Shown here: piece after piece, positions 1 through 8,522 of the stretch
Numbering within the stretch: position 1 is the stretch's first letter
Layout of the letters: the number at the start of each line of letters is the position of its first letter
Assembly (NCBI GenBank): GCA_003485765.1
Contig: DNHS01000058.1
Location: 1-28,924 of the forward strand
Direction of reading: 5' to 3'
Source: Candidatus Omnitrophota bacterium
GTDB taxonomy: Bacteria > Omnitrophota > Gorgyraeia > Gorgyraeales > Gorgyraeaceae
Length of the DNA stretch: 28,924 nucleotides
Notes under the pieces: generated by a model
The model's input: the letters and a program-made list of their open reading frames with translations, nothing else
Database searches by the model: none
What the model was told of the DNA's origin: nothing
Program-made: the position numbers and the translations under genes

Positions 1-10
1 TCTGTGTCAT
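1..10 (-). CDS. Start of next gene after tsf, probably UMP kinase (partial)
   Basis: An ATG on the minus strand at position 10 overlaps the tsf stop codon as ATGA and opens a frame reading Met-Thr-Gln before the window ends. Only three codons are visible, so the product cannot be read. In most bacteria the order rpsB-tsf-pyrH-frr is conserved, which makes pyrH the likely identity by context alone. The 4-base overlap suggests translational coupling to tsf. Confidence 0.3.
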
Positions 11-603
11 TTTATATCTTCGCCCACCTGAAGCCTCACGAACCTGCGGATTAATATATTCTCCCTTATTTTTCCTATAAGCTCGTTCAGATATTCTTTT
101 ATGGTTATCTTGTCATCCTTAACAAAAGGCTGGTCTAAAAGGCAAACCTCTGAATAGAATTTTTCCAGCTTACCCTGGACTATCTTTTCGATAATATTCT
201 CAGGCTTATTCTTAACGCTTTCTTTTAAAACATTTTTTTCTCTTTCCAGAATATGCGCCGGTACTTCTTCGCGAGACACATAACTCGGAGATGTAGCTGC
301 AATATGCATTGAAACATTTTTTACAAACTGCTTGAAATCCTCGTTTCTGGCAACAAAATCAGTTTCGCAGTTTACTTCTAAAAGTACGCCTATCTTGCTA
401 TTCGAATGTATATATGACCCTATGACGCCTTCTTTGGCGCATCTGCCAGCTTTTTTAAGCGCTACGATCTGGCCTTTTTTTCTCAATATATCAGTTGCTA
501 TCTCCAAATCTCCACTCGACTCCTCCAGCGCCTTTTTGCAATCCATCATAGGCGCGTTGGTCTTTTCCCTTAATTTTTTTATTAAATCTGTGGTTATTGC
601 CAT
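7..603 (-). CDS. tsf: Translation elongation factor Ts
   Basis: EF-Ts is the guanine nucleotide exchange factor that recycles EF-Tu in the cytoplasm. The protein has 198 residues, the short form seen in Thermus and many other phyla, whereas E. coli has about 283. The N-terminal UBA-like segment (residues 1-50) contains the family signature LREKTNAPMMDCKKAL, and the core motif TDFVARN that contacts EF-Tu is near residue 82. The ATG at 603 is preceded by AGAGGT at a good distance, which fixes the start. The gene follows rpsB after 21 bases and overlaps the next start by ATGA, so it belongs to the rpsB operon. Identification is secure. Confidence 0.98.
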   Translation of the reverse strand: MAITTDLIKKLREKTNAPMMDCKKALEESSGDLEIATDILRKKGQIVALKKAGRCAKEGVIGSYIHSNSKIGVLLEVNCETDFVARNEDFKQFVKNVSMHIAATSPSYVSREEVPAHILEREKNVLKESVKNKPENIIEKIVQGKLEKFYSEVCLLDQPFVKDDKITIKEYLNELIGKIRENILIRRFVRLQVGEDIK

Positions 604-624
604 ATCAATATACCTCTTTCTATT

Positions 625-1497
625 TTATTCGCTTTTTGAAAATTGTGGTTTATAGCTTTTTTTCTTAACAGGCTTTATCCTCTTTTCCTCTTTATCCTTA
701 ACAGGCACTTCCTTTATCGCTTCAACAAGCTTTTCTGATTTTTCTTTATCCTTGATTTCCTTTGTGTCTTCTTCTTCCTGAAGCCTTGCTAATTCTGCGA
801 TATTGGATTCGTCGAATTGTTTTCTGCCTTCCACAATGCTGTCTGTGATAAGCCCTGTCAAAAGTTTTATTGAACGCATCGCGTCGTCATTTGCAGGTAT
901 AGGATAATCGATTAGGTCAGGGTCAGCATTCGTATCTATTATAGCCACTATAGGTATGCCGAGCTTCCTGGCTTCTTTTACCGCAATATCCTCTTTTTTA
1001 GCGTCCACGATAAAGAGCGCGCCCGGCATCTTCTTCATGTTGACTATACCCTGCAGGTTCTTTTTTAATTTATCCATCTCTTTTGTAAGTATTGCCTTTT
1101 CCTTCTTGGTAATAGCGCTAAAGGTGCCGTCTTTCTGCATAGTCTCAATTTTTTCCAAGCGCTTGATGCTATTGCGTATGGTCTTAAAATTAGTCAGCGT
1201 GCCTCCTAACCATCTGTCTTTTATATAATACATGCCTGAGCGCTGTGCCTCCGCTAATATAAGGTCCTGAGCCTGGCGTTTTGTGCCTACAAAAAGGACT
1301 GCCTCTCCTTTTGACGCAATGTCTTTTACAAAATCCCTTGCCTCATTCAGGAAAATCACTGTTTTTTCAAGATCTATTATATAGATATTACTTCTCTCTC
1401 CGAATATAAACTTCTTCATTTTTGGGTTCCATCTGCTCACGTGATGGCCGAAATGAACCCCCGCTTCCAGCAATTGTTTAATTAACTCTGTGTCCAC
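625..1497 (-). CDS. rpsB: 30S ribosomal protein S2
   Basis: S2 is a structural protein of the small ribosomal subunit. The 290-residue product has the hallmark LLEAGVHFGHH at residues 9-19, RWNPKMKKFIFGERSNIYIIDL just after, and WLGGTLTNFKT near residue 97. It exceeds E. coli S2 (241 residues) by a C-terminal tail of about 60 residues rich in Lys and Glu, which looks disordered. The start is GTG at 1497, preceded by AAGGAGG about four bases upstream. An out-of-frame ATG at 1499 overlaps this GTG and opens a frame that stops after five codons. It is transcribed from a strong promoter directly upstream and followed by tsf. Confidence 0.98.
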   Translation of the reverse strand: MDTELIKQLLEAGVHFGHHVSRWNPKMKKFIFGERSNIYIIDLEKTVIFLNEARDFVKDIASKGEAVLFVGTKRQAQDLILAEAQRSGMYYIKDRWLGGTLTNFKTIRNSIKRLEKIETMQKDGTFSAITKKEKAILTKEMDKLKKNLQGIVNMKKMPGALFIVDAKKEDIAVKEARKLGIPIVAIIDTNADPDLIDYPIPANDDAMRSIKLLTGLITDSIVEGRKQFDESNIAELARLQEEEDTKEIKDKEKSEKLVEAIKEVPVKDKEEKRIKPVKKKSYKPQFSKSE

Positions 1498-1537
1498 ATT
1501 TCCTCCTTATAAATTTACGGTTTTAGTTAGATTGGGT

Positions 1538-1566
1538 ATTATATAATACAATACCTTTTATTTCAA
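1538..1566 (-). promoter_or_regulatory. Promoter of rpsB-tsf
   Basis: A TTGAAA -35 box (1566-1561) and a perfect TATAAT -10 box (1543-1538) are separated by exactly 17 bases. Transcription would begin near 1531 and give a leader of about 34 bases that carries the AAGGAGG of rpsB. The promoter lies just after the stop codon of the upstream ABC transporter gene. It is the best sigma70 match in the window. Confidence 0.8.
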
Positions 1567-1574
1567 GCTATTTT

Positions 1575-3398
1575 TCACTTTGGCCTGGACTTAAACTGGA
1601 GCTCGTAGAGATGCTTATAAACGCCTGATTTCTGCAATAATTCGCTATGAGTGCCTGTCTCTATAATCCTTCCTCCTTCAAACACCGCTATTTTATCCGC
1701 GTGCTCTACTGTAGAAAGCCTATGAGCGATTACAAATACAGTCCTGTTAGCCATTAGCCTGTTAATTGCCTCTTGAACCAGTTTTTCTGTTTCAGTATCC
1801 AGCTGGCTTGTAGCTTCATCAAGTATAAGTATAGGCGGATCTTTAAAAAGCGCTCTGGCAATAGCTATCCTCTGCTTTTCTCCGCCTGACAGCTTAATGC
1901 CCCTGTCTCCTACAATAGTTTCGTAGCCCATTGACATTTTCATAATAAAATTATGGGCGTTTGCCGCCTTGCCAGCTCCTATTACATCCTCTATATTTGC
2001 ATCAGGCTTTCCAAATGCAATATTATTTCTTACAGTATCATTAAAAAGTATTGTCTCCTGGCTGACAGTTCCAATATGTTCGCGCAAAGACTCTATTGTA
2101 AAATCCCTTATATTTTTGCCATCAATAAGAACAGCTCCTTTTCCGGGATCATAGAACCTTGGCAGTAAATTTACAAATGTGGTCTTGCCTGCGCCGCTCA
2201 TTCCAACCATAGCAAGAACCTGGCCCTTTAGAAGCTTTAGATTAATCCCATTCAATATAACCCTGTCTTGATTATATGAGAAATTTATATCTTTAAATTC
2301 AATTGAATCTTTAAAATCAATGAGTTTTGCCGCGTCTTTCTTATTTTTTATTGTTATCTCCCTATCCAGTATATCAAAAACCCTTGTTATCGCAGCCATT
2401 GCCTGAAGGTTTATGCCATAAAGCCTTGAAAGCCTTTTTAACGGCTTAAGAAGCGAGAGCAATGCTGCAAGAAACGCGATAAACGCCCCTGCGCTTAAAC
2501 GGCCCTCTACTACATCTTTTCCGCCGCACCATAATACAACGCCCATGCAGATTATCCCCACAAACTCTCCAAGCGGGCTTATAATCGCTATGCGCTTAAC
2601 TGATTTAATCATCATCTTGAAATATCTATTATTATAAGCCTTAAATTTTTCTTTCTGATATTTCTCGGCCAGAAAGGATTTTACTATGCTTATACCGTAT
2701 ATTGTCTCGAAAAGAAGCGAATTTATATCAGACATGCTTTCCTGGGTAGATGTGCTGATTTTCCTGAGCTTATTTCCTATCTTCACAACAGGATATGTTA
2801 TTAGCGGAAATATAATCACCGTAACTAATACAAGTCCCAACGATATTGAAAAATAAACCTTTATCCAGATAAGGATAACTATATATATCAAAAGCTGTAT
2901 CGGCTGCAATAAAAGGTCTGTAAGGCCTTCTGTGATAGAGTTCACTATAATACCTACGTCAAAGGTAACCCTCGAAACCAGCTCCCCTGTTTTCACGCTT
3001 GAATAGAAATCATTTGACAGTGCGAGAAGTTTTTCATATATGGCCTGCCTTACATCTTTAAGCACTGACTGGCCCAGTTGATTCATAAACCAGGTTTGAA
3101 CGAATAAAAATACCTCTTTTATAAAAAATAAAACAGACACCATGATAACAAGCCAATTGAGCAACAAAGACTTTGGTACGCTATTTATCTTATCTATAAT
3201 ATGTAGTAAAAAATTCGGGGCATGAGTAGCTCCTGGCAATGCTATATTCTTCCCTGAAAGGATATTATCCACTACAGGTATTATCATACCCAAAGACACG
3301 CCTCCAAGACCTGAGGAGATAATCATGCATATAATCGCAAAAATCATGACCCATAGGTGAGGTTTAACAAATTTTAAAAACCTTATATACTCTCTCAT
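1575..3398 (-). CDS. msbA: MsbA-type ABC exporter (fused permease and ATPase)
   Basis: A half-transporter of 607 residues that as a homodimer would flip lipid A-core or a similar lipid across the inner membrane. The N-terminal 320 residues carry about six hydrophobic segments. The C-terminal ATPase has Walker A GMSGAGKT (about 399-406), signature LSGGEKQ (about 503), Walker B ILILDEAT (about 523) and the switch His in VIAHRLS (about 559). The frame stays open upstream to 3518, but homology begins at MREYIRFLKF, the ATG at 3398; the extra 40 residues would run over the divergent gene. No Shine-Dalgarno precedes this ATG, while a promoter places the transcript start about four bases before it. 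Divergence from lpxB's operon supports a lipid A role; exporters of other substrates share this fold. Confidence 0.88.
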   Translation of the reverse strand: MREYIRFLKFVKPHLWVMIFAIICMIISSGLGGVSLGMIIPVVDNILSGKNIALPGATHAPNFLLHIIDKINSVPKSLLLNWLVIMVSVLFFIKEVFLFVQTWFMNQLGQSVLKDVRQAIYEKLLALSNDFYSSVKTGELVSRVTFDVGIIVNSITEGLTDLLLQPIQLLIYIVILIWIKVYFSISLGLVLVTVIIFPLITYPVVKIGNKLRKISTSTQESMSDINSLLFETIYGISIVKSFLAEKYQKEKFKAYNNRYFKMMIKSVKRIAIISPLGEFVGIICMGVVLWCGGKDVVEGRLSAGAFIAFLAALLSLLKPLKRLSRLYGINLQAMAAITRVFDILDREITIKNKKDAAKLIDFKDSIEFKDINFSYNQDRVILNGINLKLLKGQVLAMVGMSGAGKTTFVNLLPRFYDPGKGAVLIDGKNIRDFTIESLREHIGTVSQETILFNDTVRNNIAFGKPDANIEDVIGAGKAANAHNFIMKMSMGYETIVGDRGIKLSGGEKQRIAIARALFKDPPILILDEATSQLDTETEKLVQEAINRLMANRTVFVIAHRLSTVEHADKIAVFEGGRIIETGTHSELLQKSGVYKHLYELQFKSRPK

Positions 3399-3408
3399 AT
3401 TGGAGTTT

Positions 3409-3437
3409 ATTTTATCACTCTGATTGACTTTTAGCAA
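3409..3437 (-). promoter_or_regulatory. Promoter of msbA, leaderless geometry
   Basis: TTGCTA (3437-3432) and TAAAAT (3414-3409) are spaced by 17 bases. Ten bases separate the -10 box from the ATG at 3398, so the transcript should start about four bases before the start codon, leaving no room for a Shine-Dalgarno. It overlaps the opposing promoter of the oxidoreductase gene. Confidence 0.5.
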
Positions 3438-3452
3438 GGTATTTGCTACCAT
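3424..3452 (+). promoter_or_regulatory. Promoter of the oxidoreductase-lpxB operon, leaderless geometry
   Basis: TTGACT (3424-3429) and TACCAT (3447-3452) are 17 bases apart, and the ATG at 3460 follows the -10 box by seven bases. The predicted first transcribed base is therefore at or one base before the ATG. No Shine-Dalgarno is present. It overlaps the msbA promoter on the other strand, so the two may interfere with each other. Confidence 0.5.
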
Positions 3453-3459
3453 TGTAAAT

Positions 3460-4377
3460 ATGAGAAAAATCCGTGTTGGCGTAGCAGGCCTTGGCAGATT
3501 AGGGTCTATACATGCCAAGCTCTATTCAACATTAGACAATGTAGAACTTAGCGCTATCTGCGATATTGATGAAAATATAGCTAAAAATATTGCGGAAACG
3601 CTCAAAACAAACTGGTCCACTGATTACAAGAAGCTTTTAGATAATAATTTAGACGCCGTAAGCATAGTAACCCCCACCATACTTCACTACGAAATAGCCA
3701 GATTTTTTCTTCAGAATAAAATCCATGTCCTTATAGAAAAACCTATCACAAGGTCATTGAAAGAAGCTAAAGATTTAATAAAAATCGCTGTTAAAAACCG
3801 CCTTATAATCCAGGTAGGCCACGTAGAAAGATTTAATTCCGCTATCCAGGCAATAGAAAAGCTTTCAAATAAACCAAGATTCATTGAAGTCCACCGCCTT
3901 GGTCCGTTCACGCCCAGAGTAAAAGACGTAGGCGTAGTCTTGGATCTTATGATACACGATATAGACATAGTTTTGGGTCTTACAAAATCAAAGGTTAAAC
4001 ATATTGACTCTCTTGGCATGAAAATCCTGACAAACCACGAGGATATTGCGAATGCAAGGATCCGTTTTCAAAACGGCACTGTATGCGACTTGACGGCCAG
4101 CCGTGTAACAAATGATAGCATGCGCAAGATAAGAATATTTCAGGACGACTGCTATATCTCCATAGACTACATGGCGCAGGAAGCCCTTATCTATAAAAAA
4201 ATAAACGGCCAGATAGTTTCAGAGAAGATAGACATCCAGAAAGAGGCGCCCCTTCAAAAAGAACTTGCCTCTTTCATAGACTGCGTAGCCAATAATAAAA
4301 AACCCATTGTCTCCGGAAAAGAAGCATATGAAGCGCTGAAAGTAGCGTTGGATATATTGAAGAAAATCCATAAATGA
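3460..4377 (+). CDS. Gfo/Idh/MocA-family NAD(P)-dependent oxidoreductase, likely lipid A sugar pathway
   Basis: A 305-residue sugar dehydrogenase-like protein. The N-terminal Rossmann fold has GLGRLGSIH (about residues 9-17) for NAD(P) binding, and the family's catalytic Lys is in LIEKPIT (about 95-101). HVERFN and DLMIHDIDI supply further active-site residues. The start at 3460 is where homology begins; the frame extends upstream to 3424 only through the promoter. Its stop overlaps the lpxB start as ATGA. In several phyla a member of this family beside lpx genes is GnnA, which oxidises the 3-OH of UDP-GlcNAc so that GnnB can aminate it for N-linked lipid A acyl chains. That role is inference: no gnnB-like aminotransferase is visible here, and other Gfo/Idh/MocA substrates remain possible. 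Confidence 0.85.
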   Translation: MRKIRVGVAGLGRLGSIHAKLYSTLDNVELSAICDIDENIAKNIAETLKTNWSTDYKKLLDNNLDAVSIVTPTILHYEIARFFLQNKIHVLIEKPITRSLKEAKDLIKIAVKNRLIIQVGHVERFNSAIQAIEKLSNKPRFIEVHRLGPFTPRVKDVGVVLDLMIHDIDIVLGLTKSKVKHIDSLGMKILTNHEDIANARIRFQNGTVCDLTASRVTNDSMRKIRIFQDDCYISIDYMAQEALIYKKINGQIVSEKIDIQKEAPLQKELASFIDCVANNKKPIVSGKEAYEALKVALDILKKIHK

Positions 4378-5510
4378 AAAAAATTAGATTGATGATAATA
4401 GCCGGGGAAACTTCCGGCGACCTCCAAGCCGCAAGCCTCATAAAATCCTTAAAATCCATTAATCCTCACATAGAAATATTCGGCATGGGTGGAAAAAAAA
4501 TGCAAGCTGAAAGCGCAGAGATAATCTATGATATTACAAATCTCGCCATTGTAGGTTTTTTTGAAGTCCTGAAACACATATTCACATTTAAAAAGATCTT
4601 TGAGAAACTCAGCGCGCTCCTTGAAACAAGAAAACCAGACGCTGTAATCTTAGTGGATTATCCTGGCTTTAACCTCAGGTTCGCAAAAGCCACTAAAGAA
4701 AAAAATATTCCTGTTATCTATTATATAAGCCCGCAGATATGGGCGTGGGGAGAAAATAGAATTCACGAGATTAAAAAATACGTGGATAAAATGATCGTTA
4801 TATTTGGTTTTGAAGAAACTATTTATAAAGAAGTTGGGGTAAAGGTAAGTTTTGTAGGCCATCCATTTTTAGATATAGTGAAGCCTGTGTGGAAAAAAGA
4901 AGAAACCATTAAAACCTGCCATCTAAAACATGATTCTATCAAGATTGCTTTAATGCCCGGTTCCAGGAAAAAAGAAATTGAAAAGCACTTGCCCAGTATG
5001 CTGCGAGCGTGCGAGATTATTAAAAATAAAATTCCTAACGCTGAATTTATAATCTCTAGAATTAAAGAATTAGACCAGTCTCTTTATAATAAAATCATAC
5101 ATAAGTCTAAAATAAAACCGCATTCCCTGGATAATAAGCCTTATGAAATTATGGACATAGCTGATTTAGTGATAGTTTCATCAGGAAGCGCAACCCTGGA
5201 AGTAGCGATTATGGAAAAACCAATGGTAATTGTGTATAAAACATCTTTTTTAACTTGGCTTTTGGCAAGAAACTTGATTAAAATCCCTGACATAGGGCTT
5301 GTAAATATCGTAGCTAGAGAGAGGATTGTCCCTGAACTTACGCAATTTGAAGTAACCCCGAAAAATATCGCCAGCGCATCCCTAGAAATCCTGAATAATC
5401 ATAAAAGGATCCACGAAATAAAAGAAAACCTCAGAAAAGTAAAATCCAAATTAGGCGACCAAGGCGCTTCTTCCCGCGCCGCGCATATAATCCATAAATT
5501 CTTGAGTTAA
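4374..5510 (+). CDS. lpxB: Lipid-A-disaccharide synthase
   Basis: LpxB is the GT19 glycosyltransferase that joins UDP-2,3-diacylglucosamine to lipid X at the inner membrane, forming the lipid A disaccharide. The 378 residues match the usual length. Family signatures are IAGETSGDLQAA (about 9-20), VDYPGFNLRFA (about 97-107), YYISPQIWAWGENRI (about 119-133), VGHPF near 165, ALMPGSRKKEI (about 194-204) and SSGSATLEVAI near 267. Translation is coupled to the upstream oxidoreductase through ATGA. The stop codon lies in a TTAA that also holds the stop codon of the convergent purF, so the two genes overlap by four bases with no intergenic terminator. Confidence 0.96.
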   Translation: MKKIRLMIIAGETSGDLQAASLIKSLKSINPHIEIFGMGGKKMQAESAEIIYDITNLAIVGFFEVLKHIFTFKKIFEKLSALLETRKPDAVILVDYPGFNLRFAKATKEKNIPVIYYISPQIWAWGENRIHEIKKYVDKMIVIFGFEETIYKEVGVKVSFVGHPFLDIVKPVWKKEETIKTCHLKHDSIKIALMPGSRKKEIEKHLPSMLRACEIIKNKIPNAEFIISRIKELDQSLYNKIIHKSKIKPHSLDNKPYEIMDIADLVIVSSGSATLEVAIMEKPMVIVYKTSFLTWLLARNLIKIPDIGLVNIVARERIVPELTQFEVTPKNIASASLEILNNHKRIHEIKENLRKVKSKLGDQGASSRAAHIIHKFLS

Positions 5511-6928
5511 ATTTTATTAAGAAATGAGAGTTGGTTTTCCAGGTTAAATTTGCCTATGCCGTGCTCAGGGAGAACAGGATATTTGCCAGTAAAACAGGAT
5601 ACGCAGAATTTATTTTTTGGCAAAGGCATAGCCTTATAAAGGCCTTCCAGGCTAAGATACGCTAAGGTGTCAAGGCCTATGAACCTGCGTATTTCTTCAA
5701 CTGTATGCGAAGAGCCTATCAACTCTTCTTTTGTTGGAAAATCTATTCCATAGTAACAAGGCGATATATGCGGCGGACAACTAACTCTCATGTGAATCTC
5801 TTTTGCGCCTGCTTCTCTCAGGGTTCTAATCCTGGCTTTAGAAGTAGTGCCGCGCACAATTGAATCTTCTATAACAACTAGTCTTTTACCCTTTACAACA
5901 GCCCTTATTGGATTCAGCTTTACTCTTACACTAATATCTCTTATATGCTGGGCTGGCTGGATAAATGTCCTGCCTATGTAGTGATTTCTGACCATGCCCA
6001 TATCAAGTGGGATTCCGGATTGCTCGGAGTATCCAATAGCTGCTGAAGAACCTGAATCAGGAATGGCTATCACAAGGTCTGCTTTACAAGGCGCTTCTTT
6101 TGCTAGCTCTATGCCCTGGCGTTTACGCGTAAGATGCACATTGTAGCCGTATATATTTGAATCAGGCCTTGAAAAATAAATATATTCAAAAATACAAAAT
6201 GAAGATTTTGGTTTCTTCTCTGAGATATAAACTGACTTAAGGCCTTTTTCAGTAATAAAAAGAATTTCTCCTGGCTCTATATCTCTTATGAATTCAGCGT
6301 GTATCAAGTCAAACGCGCATGTCTCAGACGCAATCACATACGCGCCGTCTAATTTGCCGAGAGAAAGCGGCCTGAATCCTCTTTTATCTCTCACTGCTAT
6401 AATACCGTCTTCCACAAGAAGCGCCATTGAAAACGCTCCTTCAAGCTGTGATATGCCGTCTTTGATCCTTTCTTTAAAATCTTTTTTCTTTGAATGGGCA
6501 ATGGCATGGATGACGATTTCGCTATCCATACTAGATTGGAATATCGCGCCTTCTTTTTCCAATTTTTTTCTCAAAGTAAGTGCGTTTACAAGATTGCCAT
6601 TGTGGGCAATTGCCATGTGGCCTGACAAAGTTTCAACTAAAAATGGTTGTGCGTTTTTTATATTTGAAGATCCTGTGGTGGAGTATCTGGTATGGCCTAC
6701 TGCAATATTCCCGGTTAGCTTTGCTATTTCTTCTTCATTAAAAACCTCTGACACCAGGCCCATGCCTTTATGCTCTCTTATAAGACGGCCATTAGAAGTC
6801 ACAATACCTGCTGATTCCTGGCCCCTGTGTTGAAGCGCGTAAAGCCCGAGATATGCAAGACGCGCAGCATCTTTATGACCGAATACCCCGAAAACCCCGC
6901 ATTTATCTTTTAAATAATCATTAGACAT
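5507..6928 (-). CDS. purF: Amidophosphoribosyltransferase (glutamine PRPP amidotransferase)
   Basis: PurF catalyses the first committed step of purine synthesis, making 5-phosphoribosylamine from PRPP and glutamine. The N-terminal glutaminase is intact: the nucleophile Cys follows a propeptide of nine residues (KDKCGVFGVFG), with QHRGQESAG, HTRYSTTG and HNGN for the oxyanion hole. The PRPP loop is VVIEDSIVRGTT. Cysteines in FCIFEYIYF, SCPPH and the C-terminal FCVSC match the four [4Fe-4S] ligands of Bacillus-type PurF. I place the start at 6928, two bases after the guaA stop and preceded by GGGA; an ATG four codons upstream (6940) overlaps guaA and has no Shine-Dalgarno. A diverged paralogue lies at 11115-12536. 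Confidence 0.96.
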   Translation of the reverse strand: MSNDYLKDKCGVFGVFGHKDAARLAYLGLYALQHRGQESAGIVTSNGRLIREHKGMGLVSEVFNEEEIAKLTGNIAVGHTRYSTTGSSNIKNAQPFLVETLSGHMAIAHNGNLVNALTLRKKLEKEGAIFQSSMDSEIVIHAIAHSKKKDFKERIKDGISQLEGAFSMALLVEDGIIAVRDKRGFRPLSLGKLDGAYVIASETCAFDLIHAEFIRDIEPGEILFITEKGLKSVYISEKKPKSSFCIFEYIYFSRPDSNIYGYNVHLTRKRQGIELAKEAPCKADLVIAIPDSGSSAAIGYSEQSGIPLDMGMVRNHYIGRTFIQPAQHIRDISVRVKLNPIRAVVKGKRLVVIEDSIVRGTTSKARIRTLREAGAKEIHMRVSCPPHISPCYYGIDFPTKEELIGSSHTVEEIRRFIGLDTLAYLSLEGLYKAMPLPKNKFCVSCFTGKYPVLPEHGIGKFNLENQLSFLNKI

Positions 6929-6930
6929 TT

Positions 6931-8472
6931 TTATTCCCATTCTATAGTCGCTGGAGGTTTTGAACTTATATCGTATACTACTCTATTTACACCCTTTACC
7001 TCATTTATAATCCTATTTGAAATCCTTCCTAAAATTTCATACGGCACTTTAGCCCAGTCAGCTGTCATGGCATCCTGGCTTGTAACCATCCTTAACGCCG
7101 CAACATTTTCATATGTCCTCTCGTCTCCCATCACGCCCACACTTTTAACAGGCAAAAGCACTGCGAATGACTGCCATATATTTTTATAACCATTGTACTT
7201 TTCCATTTCCTCCTGCACTATTAAGTCTGCGTCCCGCAAAATCTCCAAACGCTCTTTTGTTATATCGCTTATTATTCTTACAGCTAAACCCGGTCCCGGA
7301 AAAGGCTGCCTGTGAACCATAATATCAGGAAGTTTTAATTCTTTTCCAAGAAGCCTTACCTCGTCTTTAAAAAGACCTCTCAGAGGCTCTATAAGTTTAA
7401 GATTCATTTTTTTAGGAAGGCCCCCTACATTGTGATGCGTCTTTATAGTGGCAGACGGGCCGCCTTTAGCAGAAACGCTTTCAATAACATCAGGATACAG
7501 CGTGCCCTGGCCAAGAAATTTTACATTGCCTATTTTTTTAGACTCCTCTTCGAACACCTTGATAAATTCCATCCCTATAATCCTACGTTTTCTCTCTGGA
7601 TCAGTAACGCCTTTTAATTTTTTTAAGAATCTTTTTTCAGACTTAGCTATGTGGAGATTTATGTGAAAATGTTCCCTGAATGTTTTTTCAACATACTCTC
7701 GTTCATATTTACGAAGCAAGCCATTATCTACAAAAATACAGTGGAGCCTGGGCCCAATTGCCTTATGTAAAAGCATAGCTGCCACAGAAGAATCTACCCC
7801 TCCGCTCAGGCCCAATACTACCAATTCACTTCCTACTTTTTGCTTTATCTCTTCAATTGAATTTTTTATAAATGAGGACATTGTCCATGTAGGTTTAAGG
7901 CCTGCTATGTCGTAAAGAAAATTCTTAAAAATCTGCATGCCTCTTGGAGTATGTATGACCTCTGGATGGAACTGTACTCCATATATCTTTCTTACAGGGT
8001 CAGCCATGCTTGCGATATGGCTATTTTTTGTATGCGCTAATACTATAAAACCTTTGGGCTTTTCCTGAACCTTGTCGCCATGGCTCATCCAGACCTTTTC
8101 TTTTTTCTCGAAACCTGAAAAGAACTGATCTCTTTTATTTAAAATTAGCTCACTATAGCCATATTCCCGCTTTTTGCTTTTACCAACCTTGCCGCCTAAC
8201 ACATAAGCTGTAAACTGCATACCGTAACAAATCCCAAGAATTGGCACTCCAAGTTTAAAAATCCTAGGATCTGCCTTTGGAGAGCCTTTTTTCATTACGC
8301 TCGCAGGCCCTCCTGTAAGTATGATTGCCTTTGGGTTATATGATTTTATTTTTTCAATAGAAGCGCTGTAAGGCATTAAGACAGAATACACCTTACACTC
8401 CCTGACGCGCCTGGCTATGAGCTGGTTATACTGGGACCCGAAATCTAAAATTACGACTGTATCTTTTTGCAT
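6931..8472 (-). CDS. guaA: GMP synthase (glutamine-hydrolysing)
   Basis: GuaA converts XMP to GMP using glutamine and ATP. The 513-residue protein has a class I amidotransferase domain with nucleophile Cys in LGICYGMQ (about residue 82) and catalytic His and Glu in QFHPEVIH (about 169-171). The ATP-pyrophosphatase P-loop LSGGVDSS is near 222-229, and the C-terminal dimerisation domain ends in PPATIEWE as usual. The ATG at 8472 fits the family start; the frame also has a TTG at 8487 touching the palindrome. Only a weak AAAAAAGA precedes the ATG. purF follows within two bases, so the purine genes are cotranscribed. A 37-bp palindrome sits 13 bases upstream of the start. Confidence 0.97.
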   Translation of the reverse strand: MQKDTVVILDFGSQYNQLIARRVRECKVYSVLMPYSASIEKIKSYNPKAIILTGGPASVMKKGSPKADPRIFKLGVPILGICYGMQFTAYVLGGKVGKSKKREYGYSELILNKRDQFFSGFEKKEKVWMSHGDKVQEKPKGFIVLAHTKNSHIASMADPVRKIYGVQFHPEVIHTPRGMQIFKNFLYDIAGLKPTWTMSSFIKNSIEEIKQKVGSELVVLGLSGGVDSSVAAMLLHKAIGPRLHCIFVDNGLLRKYEREYVEKTFREHFHINLHIAKSEKRFLKKLKGVTDPERKRRIIGMEFIKVFEEESKKIGNVKFLGQGTLYPDVIESVSAKGGPSATIKTHHNVGGLPKKMNLKLIEPLRGLFKDEVRLLGKELKLPDIMVHRQPFPGPGLAVRIISDITKERLEILRDADLIVQEEMEKYNGYKNIWQSFAVLLPVKSVGVMGDERTYENVAALRMVTSQDAMTADWAKVPYEILGRISNRIINEVKGVNRVVYDISSKPPATIEWE

Positions 8473-8485
8473 ATCTTTTTTATGC

Positions 8486-8522
8486 AATGTTACAAAACGA
8501 GTAATACTCGTTTTGTAACATT
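8486..8522. repeat. 37-bp perfect palindrome, copy 1
   Basis: Two 18-base arms (AATGTTACAAAACGAGTA and its exact complement) flank a single central base. It fills the space between the stop codon of the QueG-like gene, which it overlaps, and guaA. A second copy, differing in the centre and outer ends, is at 22237-22271. The core AAAACGAGT..ACTCGTTTT could act as a bidirectional terminator, but there is no long T run after the full stem, so an operator or a small dispersed repeat is equally possible. Confidence 0.85.

Noticed and set aside
332..655. Plus-strand open frames opposite tsf, rpsB, guaA, mnmG, both carB genes and others
   Set aside because: They mirror well-identified minus-strand genes and their translations are the hydrophobic, Ser-rich kind expected of antisense frames.
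3399..3518. 40-residue N-terminal extension of the ABC exporter
   Set aside because: It would cross the divergent promoter and the start of the opposite gene; homology begins at the ATG at 3398.
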